Assembly: GCA_020848835.1 (NCBI GenBank)
Contig: JADLHJ010000036.1
Location: forward strand, 1-64,000
Reading direction: 5' to 3'
DNA: 64,000 nucleotides
Source of the DNA: Candidatus Hydrogenedentota bacterium
Lineage (GTDB): Bacteria > Hydrogenedentota > Hydrogenedentia > Hydrogenedentales > SLHB01
Below, one piece after another: positions 44,679 to 53,862 of this stretch. The translations under genes and the position numbers were made by a program. Numbering within the stretch: the stretch's first letter is position 1; each line of letters opens with the position of its first letter. The notes under the pieces are model-generated. The model searched no databases. It saw only the letters and a list, made by a program, of their open reading frames with translations, and was not told the DNA's origin.

Positions 44679-47600
44679 TTACTTCGCGACAGGTTCGCTG
44701 ATTACGTGCGGCTTTCGTGCAAAAGCTTCTGACAGGTTTACCGCGTAGGTGTAAAGCGTGGGCACCACGACCAGCGTGAGAACGGTCGCGAAGGTCAACC
44801 CGAATATAACGGCGACCGCCATCGAGCCCCACCATTGCGCGGTTTCGCCCCCGCTTGTCCACTCGAAGCTCTTGAAGTCGAAGCTGATGCCGAGCGCCAT
44901 TGGCACGAGGCCCAATACGGTCGTGCCGGCGGTTAGCATCACCGGACGGAAACGAACGATGCCCGCCTTCACCACGGCGTCTTCGAGCGACTCGCCGCGG
45001 CTGCGAAGTTGGTTGACGAAGTCGAGGAGCACGATTGCGTTATTGACAACGACACCCGCGAGGCTGATGCAGCCGATGCCCGTCATCATGATGCCGAAGG
45101 GCATGGCGCAAATCCACAGACCCAGAAACACGCCGCCGAGCGACAACAGCACTGCAGTCATGATTACGAGTGTCTGTAAAATGGAGTTGAACTGCGCGAC
45201 GATGACGAGCGAAATTAGCAGCAGCGCAATCACAAATGCGCGCAACAAAAATGACTGCGTTTCTTCGAGGTCGTCGTTTTCGCCGGTGTATGCCATCGTG
45301 TAGCCCGCGGGAAGCACGAAGCCTTCGAGTTTCTTGCGCACGTCCTTCAACACTTCTGGCGGCTGCCGATCGCCTTGAACTTCCGCCGACACCGTCACAG
45401 TGCGCTTGCGGTCGATGCGGTTGATCTGCCCGAGGCCCGCGCCGGACTCAATACGCGCCACCGCGGAGAAGGGCACCGTCTCACCCGCGAGATTGGTAAA
45501 GCGCATGTTTTCGATGTTTGCTACGTCCTCACGGAACGTTTTCGGGAAGCGGACAATCACGTCGTATTCTTCGTCGCCCTCGCGGTACTCGCCCGCTTTG
45601 CGTCCATCGATTGCAGCTTGCACGGTCAACCCGATGAATTGCGTGTTCAGGCCCATCTTCCAGGCCTTTTCGCGATCAATAACGACGCGAACCTCCGGCT
45701 TTCCCTTGCGGTAGTCATCGTGAATGTCCGTCAACTCCGGCATGTCTTTGATGGTCTGCTGCACTTCGGAAGCGAGCTGCGCAAGCGTCTCATATTCGTC
45801 GCCGCTGATTTCGATGTTGATCGGCGGACCGGTCGGCGGTCCCATCTGCATTTCTTCCACGCGCACCTGCGCCCCGGTGATGCCTTTCACCGCCTCGCGT
45901 GTTTCATCGATGATTTTACTCGGCAACACTTTGGCTTTTGCGAGCCGCGGAAAATCTAACGTGACCCGGCTGAGGTGCGTGCTGTTCCCGCCACCGGCCA
46001 TGCCCCCGGTAAGGTCTACGCCCGACGAACCCACATTCGCCATCACATTTTCCATGTTAGGTACGTTGGGCTCGATGAGCCGCTCGACCGCTTTTACATA
46101 TTCGTCTGAGGCCGCAAGGTTACTTCCCTCCGGCAACTCGATATCGATGTTTGCCTGTGGCGGTTCGGAGTCGGGCATGAACTGCACCTGCGCCGTCGCG
46201 AAGAATTCGGCGGAGATTGCAATAAGACCTGTGAACGCCATGGTGAGCGTGACGCCGCGCCACCGCAAAGCCAAGCGTAAGAAGTTCTCATAGGTTTTTA
46301 TGATCGGGTGTCGCGAGTCTTCTTTCATCTCAAAAGGAAGTGGCTTGACACGCATAAATTGCCCTGCCAACGCAGGGTTCACGATAAGCCCAACGAATAT
46401 CGAACCCGCAAGCGTGGCGACTACGGTGATCGGCAGATACACCATGAAGTCGCCAAAAATGCCAGGCCAGAAAAACATGGGCACAAACGCGACCATCGTC
46501 GTCGCCGTTGAACCGATGATCGGCCATGCCACTTCCGCGGTAGCGCGCTTGGACGCGGTGACCGAATCCATCCCTTGCTGCATGTGACGGTAGATGTTTT
46601 CGATCACTACGATCCCGTTATCGACGAGCATGCCCAACGCAAGCGTGAGGCTGAACAATACAACCATGTTCAGCGTGATGCCGGAAAGGTAGAAGTAGGT
46701 GAAGCCGATGAACATCGAAAGGGGAATCGCCAGCCCGATGAAAAAGGCATTCACGAAACCGAGAAAGATCATGATGATAATGACAACGAGCACCAGTCCG
46801 CTGAGCATGCTGTTCTCAAGGTCGCTGACCATGTCGCGGATGAAGTCCGATTCGTCCCACGTCACCGCGACATCTATGCCTTTCGGCAGTCGCGCGCGTT
46901 CTTCCTCAAGCACCACGTTGATCTCGTCCGCGATGCGGATAATGTTTTCGCCGCTACGCTTGGACACCGTGAGCGTGACGGAAGGTTTTCCGTTAACACG
47001 CGAGATGCTAGTGGATTCCTTAAAGCCGTCTTTCACGGTCGCGATGTCGCGAAGGTAAACGGTGCCGGAAGGCCCCTGCTTCACGACCAACCCCGTCAAT
47101 TCGTCCGGCGTGCGGAACTCGCCGGGGGTCCGCATGAGAAACTTTGCTTCGCCGAGGTCCATTGCGCCGCCGGGCGTATTCACGTTTTCGAGCAGCGTCA
47201 CCTGAATCAAGTCCGCCGCGGAAATACCATATTCGGCGACGCGATCGGGATCGACTTCGATCTGAATTTCGCGCTCGATCCCGCCAATCTTTTGCACATC
47301 GAGCACACCCTTGATGGCTTCAATGCGGTCTTCAAAATCGTCCGCGAGTTCGTTGAGCACGGTCAAGTCCGTGTTGCCGGTCAGCGAGATCACGAGAATG
47401 GGCAACTCGCTCAAATTGATCTCGCTGACGATCGGGTCGTCTGCGTCTTCGGGCAGGTCTTGCTTGGATTGATCGACCTTGTCTTTCACGCGGCGCAGGG
47501 CGTCATCGATTTCCATGTCGGGCATGAACTCGATGACGACGGACGACGTGCTTTCGAGGCTCTGCGACTTGATCTGCTTGACGCCCTTAAGCCCCGCAAG

Positions 47601-47810
47601 TTTGCGCTCGATCGGCACGGTGACGAGCGATTCCATATCTTCGGGGGACACGCCCTGGTACCGTGTCGACACGACAATCACCGGCACGATGACTTCCGGA
47701 TTGGATTCGCGGGGCAGGGTGATGTACGCGTAAAGTCCCGTGACCGTGAGGATAAATACCATCACGTAAATGGAGACGCGGCGGTCTACCGCAAAATCGA
47801 CAATCTTCAC
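44679..47810 (-). CDS. AcrB/HAE-family RND efflux pump
   Basis: 1043 residues from a GTG overlapping the adaptor stop (GTGA). Twelve membrane segments and two large periplasmic loops are present (NMVVLFSLTLALGMLVDNGI and the second-half mirror VVNNAIVLLDFVNQLRS). The usual Asp pair of the proton relay (VDD) reads VDN in segment four, as in some HAE branches. It should export drugs or lipophilic compounds together with the adaptor encoded upstream. No outer-membrane channel gene lies beside it, so it may borrow a TolC made elsewhere. Confidence 0.93.
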   Translation of the reverse strand: MKIVDFAVDRRVSIYVMVFILTVTGLYAYITLPRESNPEVIVPVIVVSTRYQGVSPEDMESLVTVPIERKLAGLKGVKQIKSQSLESTSSVVIEFMPDMEIDDALRRVKDKVDQSKQDLPEDADDPIVSEINLSELPILVISLTGNTDLTVLNELADDFEDRIEAIKGVLDVQKIGGIEREIQIEVDPDRVAEYGISAADLIQVTLLENVNTPGGAMDLGEAKFLMRTPGEFRTPDELTGLVVKQGPSGTVYLRDIATVKDGFKESTSISRVNGKPSVTLTVSKRSGENIIRIADEINVVLEEERARLPKGIDVAVTWDESDFIRDMVSDLENSMLSGLVLVVIIIMIFLGFVNAFFIGLAIPLSMFIGFTYFYLSGITLNMVVLFSLTLALGMLVDNGIVVIENIYRHMQQGMDSVTASKRATAEVAWPIIGSTATTMVAFVPMFFWPGIFGDFMVYLPITVVATLAGSIFVGLIVNPALAGQFMRVKPLPFEMKEDSRHPIIKTYENFLRLALRWRGVTLTMAFTGLIAISAEFFATAQVQFMPDSEPPQANIDIELPEGSNLAASDEYVKAVERLIEPNVPNMENVMANVGSSGVDLTGGMAGGGNSTHLSRVTLDFPRLAKAKVLPSKIIDETREAVKGITGAQVRVEEMQMGPPTGPPINIEISGDEYETLAQLASEVQQTIKDMPELTDIHDDYRKGKPEVRVVIDREKAWKMGLNTQFIGLTVQAAIDGRKAGEYREGDEEYDVIVRFPKTFREDVANIENMRFTNLAGETVPFSAVARIESGAGLGQINRIDRKRTVTVSAEVQGDRQPPEVLKDVRKKLEGFVLPAGYTMAYTGENDDLEETQSFLLRAFVIALLLISLVIVAQFNSILQTLVIMTAVLLSLGGVFLGLWICAMPFGIMMTGIGCISLAGVVVNNAIVLLDFVNQLRSRGESLEDAVVKAGIVRFRPVMLTAGTTVLGLVPMALGISFDFKSFEWTSGGETAQWWGSMAVAVIFGLTFATVLTLVVVPTLYTYAVNLSEAFARKPHVISEPVAK

Positions 47811-48883
47811 GGGATGGTCTCGGTCACGTTAACGGCTTCACCGGGCCGCGCGTCGCGTTGGCCGGCGACGATGATGTGGTCACCCGGGCGCAGGCCGTCG
47901 GTGACGTGAATGTTGCTGCCGCTGAGCACGCCGACTTCCACTTGCCGCAGCTCGGCTTTTCCGTCTTTTTCGACAAACGCGAACCGTTTGTCGTCGATTA
48001 GCGCCGTCGCAAAGATTGGGACCGAAATCGCGTCGGGGTATTGCTTCCGCACGAGGTGCGCGCGCGCTATCATTCCCGGCTTCAGGCAGGCATCCGGATT
48101 GTCGATTGCGATTTCCGTTTCAAACGTGTGCGTCACCAAATCGGCCGCGGGCGCGATTAAATGGATTTTTCCGTCAAACGTGCGATCGGGAATCGCATCG
48201 AGCTGCACGCGAACAATGTCCCCCGCCTTGAAATACGTGATGTCGCGCTCGGGAATTCCTACGCGCACTTTCACTTTGTGCAACTTCACGATTCGCACCA
48301 GGGGCTTGCCGATGTCCGTGAATTCGTCCTGCTTGGAAAACACGTGGGCAACCACACCATCCATTGGTGCCCGCGCGATGCTTTTCTTCAACTGAATTTC
48401 CACGGCGCGAAGGTCCGCCTCCGCGACATCGCGATTGGCAACCACGCTGTCCTGATCGCGCTTCGCGCTCACGCCTTTATTGGTCAGGTTCTGTATGCGG
48501 TCGAATTCCTGCGCGGCGAGTAGGGCCTGCGCCTTTGCCTGTTCGTAGCGTACCTTCATGGTCTCGGTGTCGATGCGGAAGATTTCCTGGTCTTTCTTCA
48601 CGGCATCGCCGGTTTCGACGCCTTTCCACTCGATCTTGCCTGCCACTTCCGCGCTGATGGTGACATTTTCCCAGCCGTCAATCGTGCCGGTAAGGGTGAA
48701 CTTGTCTTCGAGGAGGGCAGGCGTGACGACCTGCACTTTTACGTTGGGAATGCGCTGTTCGTGGTTGTTATTCGCGCGGTTGGCTTCGCGTTCGTTGAAC
48801 TTGGCCTTGGCGCCATATACCACAAGTCCACCCAGCAGAATGATTCCCAAGCACAAGGCGGCGGTGACGACAAACTTCTTCAT
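47807..48883 (-). CDS. RND efflux periplasmic adaptor (MFP)
   Basis: 358 residues. N-terminal signal/anchor (FVVTAALCLGIILLGGLVVY), then barrel-sandwich halves (LTGTIDGWENVTISAEVAGK, ARAPMDGVVAHVFSKQDEFT), a helical hairpin (YEQAKAQALLAAQEFDRIQN) and a beta-barrel with membrane-proximal part (PGMIARAHLVRKQYPDAISV, LRPGDHIIVAGQRDARPG). It joins the pump encoded next. The TetR gene upstream is on the same strand 44 bases away, so all three form an operon. Confidence 0.92.
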   Translation of the reverse strand: MKKFVVTAALCLGIILLGGLVVYGAKAKFNEREANRANNNHEQRIPNVKVQVVTPALLEDKFTLTGTIDGWENVTISAEVAGKIEWKGVETGDAVKKDQEIFRIDTETMKVRYEQAKAQALLAAQEFDRIQNLTNKGVSAKRDQDSVVANRDVAEADLRAVEIQLKKSIARAPMDGVVAHVFSKQDEFTDIGKPLVRIVKLHKVKVRVGIPERDITYFKAGDIVRVQLDAIPDRTFDGKIHLIAPAADLVTHTFETEIAIDNPDACLKPGMIARAHLVRKQYPDAISVPIFATALIDDKRFAFVEKDGKAELRQVEVGVLSGSNIHVTDGLRPGDHIIVAGQRDARPGEAVNVTETIP

Positions 48884-48927
48884 GAGCTCCCCATTACTAC
48901 GTTAACGCAGGGGCACGAGCCGCCGCG

Positions 48928-49551
48928 TCAGGATTTCTGTGCGCGGGCGCCTTCGAGAAATAGATCGACGAGCGCCTCTCCCAATTCGTTCGATAGCGTC
49001 GTGTGCGGTCGATTGATCTTCACCATGATATGCATGTCCATCATGCCGCAAAATGCCATGGCCAGTGATTCGCAACTGTGCCTCGCGAACTCGCCGGATT
49101 CGATCCCGGATTGCATGATCTTTGCGATGCGCGAGTAGCGCGATTCCCATAGACTGTCGCGATCCAGCTTTGGCGCGCCGTGGCGCGGCGCGAAGAACGT
49201 GTGAAAGATCAGGCGCACGACATGCGGCGAACGCTCGGCGTGCTCGAATACGTTAACGATCAGCGTCTTCAACTGTTCGCGAAGGCCAACGACGCCTTCG
49301 AGCGCACGGTCCATATCTTCGACCAGTTCCGTGAACCAGGATTCCACGAGCCGCCGAAAGAGATGTTCCTTGTTCTCGAAGTAGTAATATAGCACGGGCC
49401 GGGTGACGCCCGCGCGCTCGATAATCTCGCGAATGCTGGTGCCTTCGTAGCCTTTCTCGGAAAACGACGCGAGTGCGCTGGAGAGCAACCTGCGCTCCGC
49501 CTCGTTCGCGGAGCTGACTTCATCGGGCACTTTAACGGATCGCGTTGCCAT
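48928..49551 (-). CDS. TetR/AcrR-family repressor of the efflux operon
   Basis: 207 residues from the ATG at 49551, chosen because AGGAG lies six bases before it. The N-terminal helix-turn-helix (SSALASFSEKGYEGTSIREI, VTRPVLYYYFENKEHLF) is typical; the rest is a helical ligand-binding domain. It is the first gene of the TetR-adaptor-pump operon. A near-palindromic site at 49565-49580, just ahead of the start, is a candidate autoregulatory operator. Confidence 0.92.
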   Translation of the reverse strand: MATRSVKVPDEVSSANEAERRLLSSALASFSEKGYEGTSIREIIERAGVTRPVLYYYFENKEHLFRRLVESWFTELVEDMDRALEGVVGLREQLKTLIVNVFEHAERSPHVVRLIFHTFFAPRHGAPKLDRDSLWESRYSRIAKIMQSGIESGEFARHSCESLAMAFCGMMDMHIMVKINRPHTTLSNELGEALVDLFLEGARAQKS

Positions 49552-49564
49552 CGATTCTCCTGTA

Positions 49565-49580
49565 GACCGACCAGTCGATA
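49565..49580. promoter_or_regulatory. Candidate TetR operator
   Basis: The sequence GACCGACCAGTCGATA contains the perfect dyad CGAC-CA-GTCG (49568-49577), close to the ACCGACxxGTCGGT form common for TetR-family operators. It lies 14-29 bases upstream of the repressor ATG. Binding is inferred from position and symmetry. Confidence 0.5.
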
Positions 49581-49715
49581 GAACCGGCTGTTTCGATCCC
49601 CGCAATCATGCATTAGAAATCTGGGATCACCGTATGCCGCCCCGTGACATAGCCTGCGCAAGTATAAGATAAACTGCGGCGGGCGTGCATCAACCGCAGA
49701 AAAGAGGATTGGCGC

Positions 49716-50576
49716 TTAGCCCGCAGCCCTTTCCGCGCCCAGGTATTTGCCCGGTATCCGCGACATCTCATAACTGCCAAATTCGGATGCCCGCTGAATG
49801 ACTTCGGGAAGCGGACGGGCCCACCAGCTTGGGACGCCAGGCCAGGGAAAGATGCTGTGCCATTGAAGCAATAGCGTACGCCGTTGATTTGAGCGATTCG
49901 CATGCGCGGCATGGAGCAGGCGCGCGTCGTTGATAACCAGGTCGCCTGCCTTGACGGGCAGGTCAATTGCATCCGGGTGATCGGCGAAGACCGGGTGCGA
50001 AGTGTCGAGCGCCTGAATTTCTGGCCCGTGTGCAGCCGGCAAAATATCGTGCAGCGGGATACGCTTGAGGTGCGTGCCCGGAATCGCGCGCAAACAGCCG
50101 TTTTCGACGGTCGTATCTACCAAGTAGTAGGAAAGAAAAATCCGCGTAGGCCAAGGCAATGACGCTTTTGGATGGTCCCATTCCATGAAGTCCTGATGCC
50201 AGTACAATGCGGGACCCTGCGCAGGTTTGCTAAGTATCAACACCGTGTCGTCTGACTCTTTGCCTTCGATGCCAATTGCCTCGCAGGCTTCGTCGGCCGC
50301 CGGCAGATCGACTAGTTCATCGACCAGCGGCGACCAAAGTCCCAAATCGGGCCGGTGCATGTCGCCGCGCAGGTAGCGACGGCGGGAGTTAATGTGGAAA
50401 TCGCTGCCCTGATACTTCGTATCCGGATTGTGGGGCGTTGCATCGAGCACGCTGTCGCTGTACTCGATCCAGCGTTCGAGCATCGAATCGTCGAGCACGC
50501 CTGGAATGATGCAGAACCCGTCGCGTACGAGTTGCTCGCGCTTCACAAGCGCTTCTACCGGGGACAGCTTGGACAT
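49716..50576 (-). CDS. Phytanoyl-CoA dioxygenase family protein
   Basis: 286 residues. The Fe(II) facial triad is visible as H127-x-D129 (WHQDF) and a late His in LLHAAHANRS (H222 or H225), with R228 placed to hold 2-oxoglutarate. The family hydroxylates diverse small molecules using oxygen and 2-oxoglutarate. It is a single gene 62 bases downstream of the sugar-dehydrogenase gene, on the same strand. Substrate unknown; ectoine hydroxylase and halogenase relatives have other signatures that I do not see. Confidence 0.9.
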   Translation of the reverse strand: MSKLSPVEALVKREQLVRDGFCIIPGVLDDSMLERWIEYSDSVLDATPHNPDTKYQGSDFHINSRRRYLRGDMHRPDLGLWSPLVDELVDLPAADEACEAIGIEGKESDDTVLILSKPAQGPALYWHQDFMEWDHPKASLPWPTRIFLSYYLVDTTVENGCLRAIPGTHLKRIPLHDILPAAHGPEIQALDTSHPVFADHPDAIDLPVKAGDLVINDARLLHAAHANRSNQRRTLLLQWHSIFPWPGVPSWWARPLPEVIQRASEFGSYEMSRIPGKYLGAERAAG

Positions 50577-50638
50577 CTAGGCCTCCGTTGTCCAGGAAAA
50601 ATCCTAGCCCCGGCCAACAACTATTTCCAGTAGTGTTT

Positions 50639-53479
50639 CTATTCTGCGGGCGCGGCAACGATTGTGAACGAGTTATTGGCGATATCGTCGATCGCGGGCA
50701 CGGTAACAGATTGAATATAGAACTGGTAGCCCGTGCCCGGCTCGAGGTTTTTCGGAAGTTTCCATTTCAGCTTGCCATCGTTGTCGGACTGTGCTTTCAC
50801 GACGCGCACAAATTCCCCACGCTGCCACAATTCGATGCGCACGAGTTCGCCTGCTGCGCCAAGTGTCGTCCAACGAATGTTGGCTTTATTGCCAATCTCG
50901 TACACGTCGCCTTCAAATGGTTTATTTAGGACGAGCACGTCTGGCGCATTTGGATCGGTGCCGTATTCATTAATCTCTTCTCCGTCCTGTAACGAATCAT
51001 TGTCGGAATCGTTGTCCAGCGGATCGGTCAAGTAATCCGTGATCTCTTCGCCATCGCCGAGGCCGTCGTTGTCTGAGTCCGCGTCCTTCGGATTGGTTGC
51101 GTGCGTCGTGACTTCGTCGCCGTCGGAAAGGCTGTCATTATCCGTGTCAGCCTTTTTGGGATTGGTACCGTGCGTGTTGATTTCCGCGCCGTCGTTCAGA
51201 CCGTCGTCGTCGGTATCGGCCTTTTTTGGGTTCGTCGCGTGCGTGTTTACTTCGGCACCGTCGCTAAGCGTGTCATCGTCTGAATCGGAATCGAGCGCGT
51301 TCGTCTGGTGCGTAGTCACTTCCGCACCGTCAGAAAGCCCGTCGCCGTCGGTATCCGATTTCTTGGGGTCAGTGCCGCGCGTGTTGACTTCGTTGCCGTC
51401 AGACAAACCGTCGCCGTCGGTGTCGCTCTTCTTGGGGTCGGTCTTGTGCGTGTTGATTTCCGAGCCGTCGTTCAACCCATCGCCGTCTGTATCCGACTTC
51501 TTTGGATTTGTGCCGTGCGTATTGATTTCCGCGCCATCCGTGAGCGCATCGCCGTCTGTATCTGCTTTCTTGGGATCTGTCGCATGCGTGGTGATTTCAG
51601 CGCCGTCATTCAACCCGTCACTGTCTGTGTCACTCTTCTTGGGGTCGGTGCCGTACGTGTTTATTTCCGCACCGTCAGTCATTCCATCATTGTCGGTATC
51701 GGCTTTCTTCGGATTGGTGCCGTGCGTGTTGACTTCGACGCCATCGAAAATGCCGTCGTCGTCCGAATCAGAATCTTTGGGACTGGTCGTATGCGTATTC
51801 ACCTCCACACCGTCACTCAACCCGTCGTCGTCGCTGTCGGAATCCTTAGGATTTGTCGTGTGCGTATTCACTTCCGCGCCATCACTCAATCCATCGTCGT
51901 CAGAATCCGTATCTTTGGGGTTGGTAGCATGCGTATTAATTTCCGCGCCGTCGCTCAATCCATCGCCATCCGTATCGCTCTTTTTCGGATCGGTCGTATG
52001 CGTGTTGATTTCCGTGCCATCGCTCAGCCCGTCATTGTCGGTGTCGCTCTTCTTCGGATTCGTGCCGTGCGTGTTCACTTCCACCCCGTCGGACAGATTA
52101 TCGTTGTCGCTGTCGCTGTCCAACGGGTCGGTCAAATGGGTATTCACTTCGACGCCGTCGGTCAAGCCATCGTCGTCCGAATCGCTATCGTTGGGATTAG
52201 TGCCAAGCGTCGTTTCGAGCGTGTCAATCAGCCCGTCGCCATCGGTATCCGAGGCGGTCACAACTGCTGCTATTTTGTAAATCTCGCCATCGGCATAATC
52301 GCAAATGTACAGCTCGCCGCTGGCGTCTTCGCCGAAAGACGACGGATTGTTAATGCTGCGCCAACCGGCTGGATTGAGCTCCGCGTCGCGATCCACTTGT
52401 TCAGTCACGGTGCTGCCGTTGTACTTCAAAGACCACAAACCGCCGAAAACATAGTCCGCGTAGAAGTATGTGCCTTGCAGTCCTGCGATCGCAGTGCCGC
52501 GATACACGTAGCCGCCGACCACCGCGACGCCGTCCGTGCGCGGATAGTCAATCACGGGTGGCGTAAAGCCTGCGTTTGTACCGCAGGTGCCGCCGCCGCC
52601 ACGGCATTCAAAGCCTTCGGCTGTCTTCCATCCGTAATTCTTTCCACCCGCACTGCCGGCGCTGTAGAAGTCAATCTCTTCGAGCGTGTCCTGGCCCACG
52701 TCGCCCATCCACAGATCGCCCGTACTGCGGTCAAAACTGCAGCGGTACGGATTGCGAAGGCCGTAGGCCCAAATCAGATCATCGCCGTTTGTCGCTCCGT
52801 AGAATGGATTGGTTGAAGGCGCATAGGGCGACGCGATATCTACATCGAGCCGCAATATTTTTCCCAGCTTGGTATTGACATTTTGACCGTTGCCGGATGG
52901 ATCGTTCGCGCCGCCGCCATCACCGATGGCGACGTAGAGGTAACCATTCGTCGGGCTGAATCCGATCCACCCGCCCTTGTGGTTCGTGTCCGGATGCGCG
53001 ACCGAGAGCAGATTAAAACCGCTGTTCGGATCCGCGATGTCGCGATCGCTCGTCACGGAGTATCGTTCGACCTTTGTGTTGCCGGGATAGGTGGTATCGA
53101 TGTAGTAGACATAAAAGTAGCCGTTGGTGGCATAGTTCGGATGAAACGCGAGACCGAGCAACCCGCGTTCGTCTCCCCCCTGGTTCACCTTCGAGGCAAT
53201 GTCAAGAAATGCGGTGGTACGGACGGTTCCGTTCTTGATGAGCTTAATCTTGCCGCCTTGCTCGACCACCATGATTCGTGTGGTATCACCTGGAGGCGAA
53301 CAAAGGAAGACAGGCTTGGTGAAGCCTTCCGCAACGAATTCGGATTTTACGGCGACCGCATGAGCAATCACATTTCCGAACAAAAACAAAACGGCCAGGG
53401 GCAAACACCGAGCAACCACCACTACACTCCTGAAAGACCACGCCGCACCCCCGTGACGGCGGATAGTCTGCAATGTCAC
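50639..53479 (-). CDS. Secreted PQQ-type sugar dehydrogenase with TSP3 calcium repeats
   Basis: 946 residues (GTG start at 53479, no strong ribosome site, so the exact start is uncertain). Signal peptide, then a six-bladed GSDH/HHIP-like propeller (about 45-400: GLLGLAFHPNYATNGYFYVY, LYVAIGDGGGAND, WAYGLRNPYRCSFD). From about 409 to 845 come 19 thrombospondin type-3-like units of 23 residues (D-x-D-x-D-G-L-x-D-G-x-E), then a C-terminal Ig-like domain (about 850-946: VYEIGNKANIRWTTLG). The propeller probably oxidises a sugar with PQQ; the repeats bind calcium and act as a rigid extracellular spacer. Confidence 0.88.
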   Translation of the reverse strand: MTLQTIRRHGGAAWSFRSVVVVARCLPLAVLFLFGNVIAHAVAVKSEFVAEGFTKPVFLCSPPGDTTRIMVVEQGGKIKLIKNGTVRTTAFLDIASKVNQGGDERGLLGLAFHPNYATNGYFYVYYIDTTYPGNTKVERYSVTSDRDIADPNSGFNLLSVAHPDTNHKGGWIGFSPTNGYLYVAIGDGGGANDPSGNGQNVNTKLGKILRLDVDIASPYAPSTNPFYGATNGDDLIWAYGLRNPYRCSFDRSTGDLWMGDVGQDTLEEIDFYSAGSAGGKNYGWKTAEGFECRGGGGTCGTNAGFTPPVIDYPRTDGVAVVGGYVYRGTAIAGLQGTYFYADYVFGGLWSLKYNGSTVTEQVDRDAELNPAGWRSINNPSSFGEDASGELYICDYADGEIYKIAAVVTASDTDGDGLIDTLETTLGTNPNDSDSDDDGLTDGVEVNTHLTDPLDSDSDNDNLSDGVEVNTHGTNPKKSDTDNDGLSDGTEINTHTTDPKKSDTDGDGLSDGAEINTHATNPKDTDSDDDGLSDGAEVNTHTTNPKDSDSDDDGLSDGVEVNTHTTSPKDSDSDDDGIFDGVEVNTHGTNPKKADTDNDGMTDGAEINTYGTDPKKSDTDSDGLNDGAEITTHATDPKKADTDGDALTDGAEINTHGTNPKKSDTDGDGLNDGSEINTHKTDPKKSDTDGDGLSDGNEVNTRGTDPKKSDTDGDGLSDGAEVTTHQTNALDSDSDDDTLSDGAEVNTHATNPKKADTDDDGLNDGAEINTHGTNPKKADTDNDSLSDGDEVTTHATNPKDADSDNDGLGDGEEITDYLTDPLDNDSDNDSLQDGEEINEYGTDPNAPDVLVLNKPFEGDVYEIGNKANIRWTTLGAAGELVRIELWQRGEFVRVVKAQSDNDGKLKWKLPKNLEPGTGYQFYIQSVTVPAIDDIANNSFTIVAAPAE
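50945..52255 (-). repeat. 19 tandem 69-bp units encoding TSP3-like calcium repeats
   Basis: Exact period 69 bp (23 codons), 19 units = 1311 bp, no frame break. Consensus D-(S/T)-D-x-D-G-L-(S/T/N)-D-G-(A/V)-E-(I/V)-N-T-H-x-T-(N/D)-P-K-(K/D). Units differ by a few codons each, and the outermost ones are the most diverged. Two long plus-strand frames over this stretch are by-products of the periodicity. Confidence 0.9.
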
Positions 53480-53862
53480 TAATTTGTACGGGCCGTTTTA
53501 TAGCAGTCTTTTGCTTGGAATTGCAAGCTTATATTCACGTAAGCATCTGGATTACTTATACTTATAACAATGCGAATTCTAATGTAGAATACTGCGAATT
53601 ATGCCGCACCACAAACGGTGATCACCGCGCGTTTCGGTTGATCTTTCGCTTTCGCGCGGCAAAATGTACTGGGTTTCCACCGCCGCCTGGAAACTGAAGA
53701 TCTGCAGCGAACGCGACTTTTGGATTTTAGTTTTTGGATTCTGGATCATTGCACGGAATAGGCGAACGAAGGCAGACTCGAAAGATGACAATCACTCCAA
53801 TATTCTCGCGAACGCTCTCCGTGTATCCAATCTAAAAATCAATAATTAATCATCCAAATTTC
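53480..53862. other. AT-richer intergenic region
   Basis: 383 bases between diverging genes (sugar dehydrogenase on minus, carbamoyltransferase on plus). Clearly richer in A+T than its surroundings, with TTATACTTATAAC-like stretches and a TTTTGGATT/TTTTTGGATT tandem near 53719-53735. It should hold both promoters. No RNA gene or protein was recognised. Confidence 0.45.

Noticed and set aside
46575..47909. 444-codon plus-strand frame
   Set aside because: Antisense to the RND pump and adaptor; its His/Asp-rich sequence matches no family.
51308..52816. Long plus-strand frame of 502 codons (also 51039-52280)
   Set aside because: It runs antisense to the TSP3 repeat gene; the 69-bp period lacks stops on the other strand, so long shadow frames appear. 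The minus-strand protein has clear domains.
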